DNA of 32,791 nucleotides. Origin: Cellulosilyticum sp. GTDB lineage: Bacteria > Bacillota > Clostridia > Lachnospirales > Cellulosilyticaceae. Every line of letters starts with the position of its first letter. Positions within the stretch are counted from its first letter, which is position 1. The DNA lies in assembly GCA_017421915.1 (NCBI GenBank), contig JAFOHG010000107.1, forward strand, positions 1-32,791, in the 5' to 3' direction. The notes beneath the pieces are model-generated. The model worked only from the letters and a program-made list of their open reading frames with translations. It was not told where the DNA came from and did no database searches. Position numbers and translations under genes: made by a program. This document shows positions 29,702 through 32,791 of the stretch, one piece after another.

Positions 29702-31144
29702 CTAATCTCTACGAGCTACCTTACTTACTCTTCTCATACGCCCTTTGATTGGTGTATTTTGTAATTGTTTATAAACCTTTTCACCTTTTCCATTTAAAAT
29801 TTCTACATAAGTAGAGATATCTTGAATTTGAATAATCCCTATATCTTCTGCACACACTCCCGGTAAATTGCATAAGGTGCCTACAATGTCTACTGGACGC
29901 ATCTTTGTTTTTTTACCTGCGTTAATGTGTAATTTTAAAATATCTTGATGAATTGCTTCTACTTCATTTTTCTGCAGAGCAATAGGCTGAGCCATTTTTT
30001 CTTTAAACGCCTCTTCTACTTCCTTTACTTCTACTTCATCTATCATTTCCTCTATTACAAGTGGCTTACCAATATAATCTTCTATTGCCTTTGTAAATTT
30101 CTGTTCTTCCTTTGTAATCAGCATGGCTGCTTTTCCTATTTGTTTCCCTCTACCTGTTCTTCCAATACGGTGAACATACTGCTCTTTGTCTTCTGGTACA
30201 TCATAACTGACTACATAGGTCACATGTTTTACATCAATCCCTCTTGCTGCCACATCTGTACACACTAAATAACGATAATGTCCTCTTCTAAAATCTTCCA
30301 TTACACGAAAACGGTCTCTTTGCTCCATCCCACCATGTAACATCGCACAATTATATCCTTCTTCATAAAGCGCTTTATATACACGTTCTACTTCTAGCTT
30401 TCGATTGCAAAAAATCATACAGCATTCTGGGTTTTCACTTTTGGTTAGTTGCATTAAAGAAAGTAACTTATCTTCTGTTTTTACTTCATAACATCGTGCC
30501 TCTACCTGTTTGCTGGTTACTTGCTTTGGTGTGATTTGAATAGGGATAGGTGCTTTCATCATTTCTTCTGTAAGCTTACAAATAGCCTTTGGCATAGTAG
30601 CCGAAAAAAGTAAAGTACGATGCTTTGGTAAGGCTTCTATAATGCGTCTTACATCTTCTATAAATCCCATCTTAAGCATTTCATCGGCTTCATCTATCAC
30701 TAAACACTGTATGTCTTTCATTTGAATTGTACCTTTTTCCAAATGGTCTAATAACCTTCCTGGTGTTGCTACGACTACATGTGTTTTTTGTTTTAATTCT
30801 TTTTGTTGTACGCCAAAAGGTGCTTTCCCATAAACCCCAACTGCTTTAATTCTTTTAAATCGTCCTACCTTAAAGAACACCTCTTGGATTTGTAAGGCTA
30901 GCTCTCTGGTTGGTGTTAAAATAAGGGCCTGTGGATAGCGTCCTTCCCAATCCACTTCTTCACAAATTGGAAGGGCAAATGCCATCGTCTTTCCACTACC
31001 TGTTTGAGCTTGTACAATTAAATCTTGATTTTCATTAAAACGCTCTAATACTGCTTGTTGAACGTTGGTTGGCTTTTCATAACCAAGCTTTTCTAAAGCC
31101 TTTAAAATTGGCTCACTAAATGGATATTGTTTAAATGTTTGCAT
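29702..31144 (-). CDS. dbpA: DEAD-box RNA helicase, DbpA/YxiN type
   Basis: An ATP-dependent RNA helicase of 480 residues. The Q motif (FSEPILKALEKLGYEKPTNVQQ), motif I AQTGSGKT (46-53), PTRELA, TPGR, DEAD (151-154), SAT (181-183), ARGIDV and HRIGRTGRG are all intact. The C-terminal 75 residues match the DbpA RNA-binding domain (LHINAGKKTKMRPVDIVGTLCNLPGVCAEDIGIIQIQDISTYVEI). In DbpA and YxiN this domain recognises 23S rRNA hairpin 92, so a role in large-subunit assembly is likely. AAGGAAG precedes the ATG. Terminators lie on both sides. Confidence 0.93.
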   Translation of the reverse strand: MQTFKQYPFSEPILKALEKLGYEKPTNVQQAVLERFNENQDLIVQAQTGSGKTMAFALPICEEVDWEGRYPQALILTPTRELALQIQEVFFKVGRFKRIKAVGVYGKAPFGVQQKELKQKTHVVVATPGRLLDHLEKGTIQMKDIQCLVIDEADEMLKMGFIEDVRRIIEALPKHRTLLFSATMPKAICKLTEEMMKAPIPIQITPKQVTSKQVEARCYEVKTEDKLLSLMQLTKSENPECCMIFCNRKLEVERVYKALYEEGYNCAMLHGGMEQRDRFRVMEDFRRGHYRYLVCTDVAARGIDVKHVTYVVSYDVPEDKEQYVHRIGRTGRGKQIGKAAMLITKEEQKFTKAIEDYIGKPLVIEEMIDEVEVKEVEEAFKEKMAQPIALQKNEVEAIHQDILKLHINAGKKTKMRPVDIVGTLCNLPGVCAEDIGIIQIQDISTYVEILNGKGEKVYKQLQNTPIKGRMRRVSKVARRD

Positions 31145-31179
31145 TGTCTTTATCTTCCTTTTATCTTATAGTCATTTAA

Positions 31180-31209
31180 AAAGAAGGCCATCGCAAGATA
31201 GCCTTCTTT
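31180..31209 (-). terminator. Terminator of polC
   Basis: AAAGAAGGC/GCCTTCTTT with an inner ATC-GCAA-GAT, a stable tetraloop hairpin with one mismatch. On the minus strand a TTTTTAAATG run follows. It lies 2 bases past the polC stop. Confidence 0.85.
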
Positions 31210-31210
31210 G

Positions 31211-32791
31211 CTAAAAATTAAACACACTTAATAAATCTAATTGGTTAGACTCTGTTAAGTCTCCTAAAATGCCTAGTTCAGACATTTTATCCGTTACAGT
31301 CTTACTCACTTTAGATCGGTTTCTAAAGTCTTCCTTAGACATAAATGGACCATCTTTAACCGCTTCTACAATTCCTTCAGCAGCTTTATCTCCCAGACCA
31401 TCTATTGCACTAAGAGATGGCATAATTTTGTTATCAATAATTTGAAAACGTTTTGCCTCTGCCTTTTCTAAATCAATCGGCATAAAATCAATGCCTCTTG
31501 CATACATTTCCTGGACAATACGCATGTCCTTTAAAACATCTTGCTCTTTAGCTGATTGATTTTCTTTCCCTTTCATCATCAATTCTTTCATATGATACTC
31601 TAGTCGCTCTTTTCCTTGACACATGAGTTCATAGTTGAATGCAGATGCTCTAATACTAAAGTAAGCTGTATAATAGGCTAGTGGATAATGAATTTTAAAC
31701 CAAGCAATACGCCAAGCCATCATAACGTAAGCTGCTGCATGGGCCTTAGGGAACATATATTTAATCTTTTTACATGACCAAATATACCACTCGGGTACAC
31801 CATTTTCTAACATCGCTTCTTCCCATTCAGGTTTAAGTCCTTTTCCTTTACGTACACTTTCCATAATGGTAAATGAAAGCCCTTTTTCCATACCTTGATT
31901 AATTAAATAGGTCATAATATCATCACGTGTACAAATAACAGTGGAAATGGTTCCTCTTCCCTCTTCAATTAAAGTCTGTGCATTGCCTAACCATACATCC
32001 GTTCCATGGGATAATCCGGAAATACGAACAAGGTCTGAAAAACTTTGAGGTTTGGCATCTAGTACCATTTGAATAACAAACTCTGTTCCAAACTCCGGAA
32101 CGCCCAAACATCCTAACTTAATGCCACCAATATCTTCAGGCTTAATGCCTAATGCCTTAGTATTATGGAATAAACTCATTACATCTTTATCATCTAATTT
32201 AATGGTTTTTGCATCAATACCTGTAATATCTTCTAACCTTCTGATAATGGTCGGATCATCGTGTCCTAGAATATCTAGTTTAAGTAAGTTATGGTCAATG
32301 GAGTGATATTCAAAATGTGTGGTGACAATAGGCGTTGTCATATCATTAGCTGGATGTTGAATAGCTGTAAATTCATAAATCTCTCGATCATGAGGCACAA
32401 CAATAATCCCACCTGGATGTTGTCCTGTTGTACGTTTAACGCCTGTACATCCTTCCGCAATACGTTTCATTTCTGCACGTCTTTTATGCACACCACGCTC
32501 TTCATAATACTTATAAACATAAGCAAAAGCTGTCTTTTCTGCTAGTGTACCAATGGTTCCTGCACGAAATGCCTTTCCTTCTCCAAAGAGTACCTCTACA
32601 TATTTATGGGATTTCGCTTGGTAATCTCCAGAGAAGTTAAGGTCAATATCTGGCTCCTTATCACCCTTGAATCCAAGGAAAGTTTCGAATGGAATATCAT
32701 GTCCTTCTTTATTTAAAGGATGCCCACATTTTGGACAAGTGGCATCTGGCATATCACACCCAGACCTTCCTGCATATGCCTTAACTTCATC
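31211..32791 (-). CDS. polC: DNA polymerase III alpha subunit PolC, C-terminal part (start beyond window edge)
   Basis: The Gram-positive-type replicative polymerase, truncated at its N-terminus by the window edge; 526 residues are visible from the edge (DEVKAYAGRSGCDMPDATC...). A zinc-ribbon-like CPKCGHPLNKEG near the beginning precedes the catalytic aspartate motif DIDLNFSGDYQ, then GTIGTLAEKTAFAYV and HPGGIIVVP. Further palm and fingers motifs are KLDILGHDDPTIIRRL, HGTDVWLGNAQTL and FPKAHAAAYVMMAWRIAWFKIHYPLAYY. The C-terminal part includes a helix-hairpin-helix-like IDGLGDKAAEGIVEAV. The gene ends at 31211 and is followed by a terminator. PolC marks a low-GC Firmicute. The exonuclease and N-terminal domains are outside the window. 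Confidence 0.97.
   Translation of the reverse strand, partial: DEVKAYAGRSGCDMPDATCPKCGHPLNKEGHDIPFETFLGFKGDKEPDIDLNFSGDYQAKSHKYVEVLFGEGKAFRAGTIGTLAEKTAFAYVYKYYEERGVHKRRAEMKRIAEGCTGVKRTTGQHPGGIIVVPHDREIYEFTAIQHPANDMTTPIVTTHFEYHSIDHNLLKLDILGHDDPTIIRRLEDITGIDAKTIKLDDKDVMSLFHNTKALGIKPEDIGGIKLGCLGVPEFGTEFVIQMVLDAKPQSFSDLVRISGLSHGTDVWLGNAQTLIEEGRGTISTVICTRDDIMTYLINQGMEKGLSFTIMESVRKGKGLKPEWEEAMLENGVPEWYIWSCKKIKYMFPKAHAAAYVMMAWRIAWFKIHYPLAYYTAYFSIRASAFNYELMCQGKERLEYHMKELMMKGKENQSAKEQDVLKDMRIVQEMYARGIDFMPIDLEKAEAKRFQIIDNKIMPSLSAIDGLGDKAAEGIVEAVKDGPFMSKEDFRNRSKVSKTVTDKMSELGILGDLTESNQLDLLSVFNF

Noticed and set aside
29945-30268. Plus-strand frame of 107 codons inside the helicase gene
   Set aside because: Antisense to conserved DEAD-box helicase motifs; no start signal and a low-complexity, hydrophobic translation.
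1-32791. CRISPR array, insertion sequence, prophage or replication origin
   Set aside because: No regular short repeat array, transposase, integrase or DnaA-box cluster was seen on inspection.

Overview
The window is AT-rich DNA from an endospore-forming, low-GC Gram-positive bacterium. The evidence is a cotJABC spore-coat operon, a SpoVB-type flippase followed by a BofC-like protein, a Gram-positive-type PolC, the two-subunit iron-sulfur serine dehydratase SdaAA/SdaAB and a clostridial-style agr locus. An anaerobic member of the Clostridia, probably near Lachnospirales, fits best; the genus cannot be fixed from the sequence alone. Coding density is high. There is no rRNA, CRISPR array, insertion sequence or prophage. 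There is one tRNA, tRNA-Thr(GGU).

Layout. Positions 1-1064 (minus): cotJC (cut by the window edge), cotJB and cotJA. Positions 1277-5595 (plus): feoA-feoB ferrous iron uptake, a DedA-family membrane protein and a patatin-like phospholipase with an unusual structured leader. Positions 5716-9015 (minus): a YbaK deacylase, then a lipoprotein/permease/ATPase importer of the SsuABC/ThiXYZ type. Positions 9179-10564 (plus): a YfcE-like phosphoesterase and a cytoplasmic parvulin. Positions 10624-19690 (minus): a HAD phosphatase, sfsA, azlCD, hpt, two overlapping flavoprotein genes (COG2509 and BaiN/HI0933 types), a BofC-like protein, spoVB and a DtxR-like regulator. Position 19852-20733 (plus): DegV. 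Positions 20777-26307 (minus): an orphan seven-helix membrane protein, a TrxB-like flavoprotein, sdaAB-sdaAA and an agrC-agrB-agrD quorum-sensing unit. Then come tRNA-Thr (plus), a secreted two-repeat stalk-domain protein (minus), a 50-residue small protein (plus), and a minus run of sirtuin, a 101-residue unknown, a DbpA-like helicase and the C-terminal part of polC.

Most transcription units are bounded by clear intrinsic terminators, many of them usable from both strands between convergent genes. The points most worth a second look are: (i) the roughly 165-nt predicted leader of the patatin gene, whose complementary segments interlock (A-B-A'-C-B'-C') and so must form either a pseudoknot or competing folds; (ii) a 44-residue AgrD, easily missed because it is short and overlaps agrB, whose residue at the usual ring position is Ser instead of Cys, in an agr unit with no response regulator beside it; (iii) a stem that hides the ribosome-binding site of the bofC-like gene and could be opened by ribosomes finishing spoVB; (iv) a secreted stalk-domain protein with a duplicated unknown domain joined by an Asp/Tyr-rich linker. 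Motif and residue statements are read from the translations. Family names come from recognised motifs and were not checked by database search.
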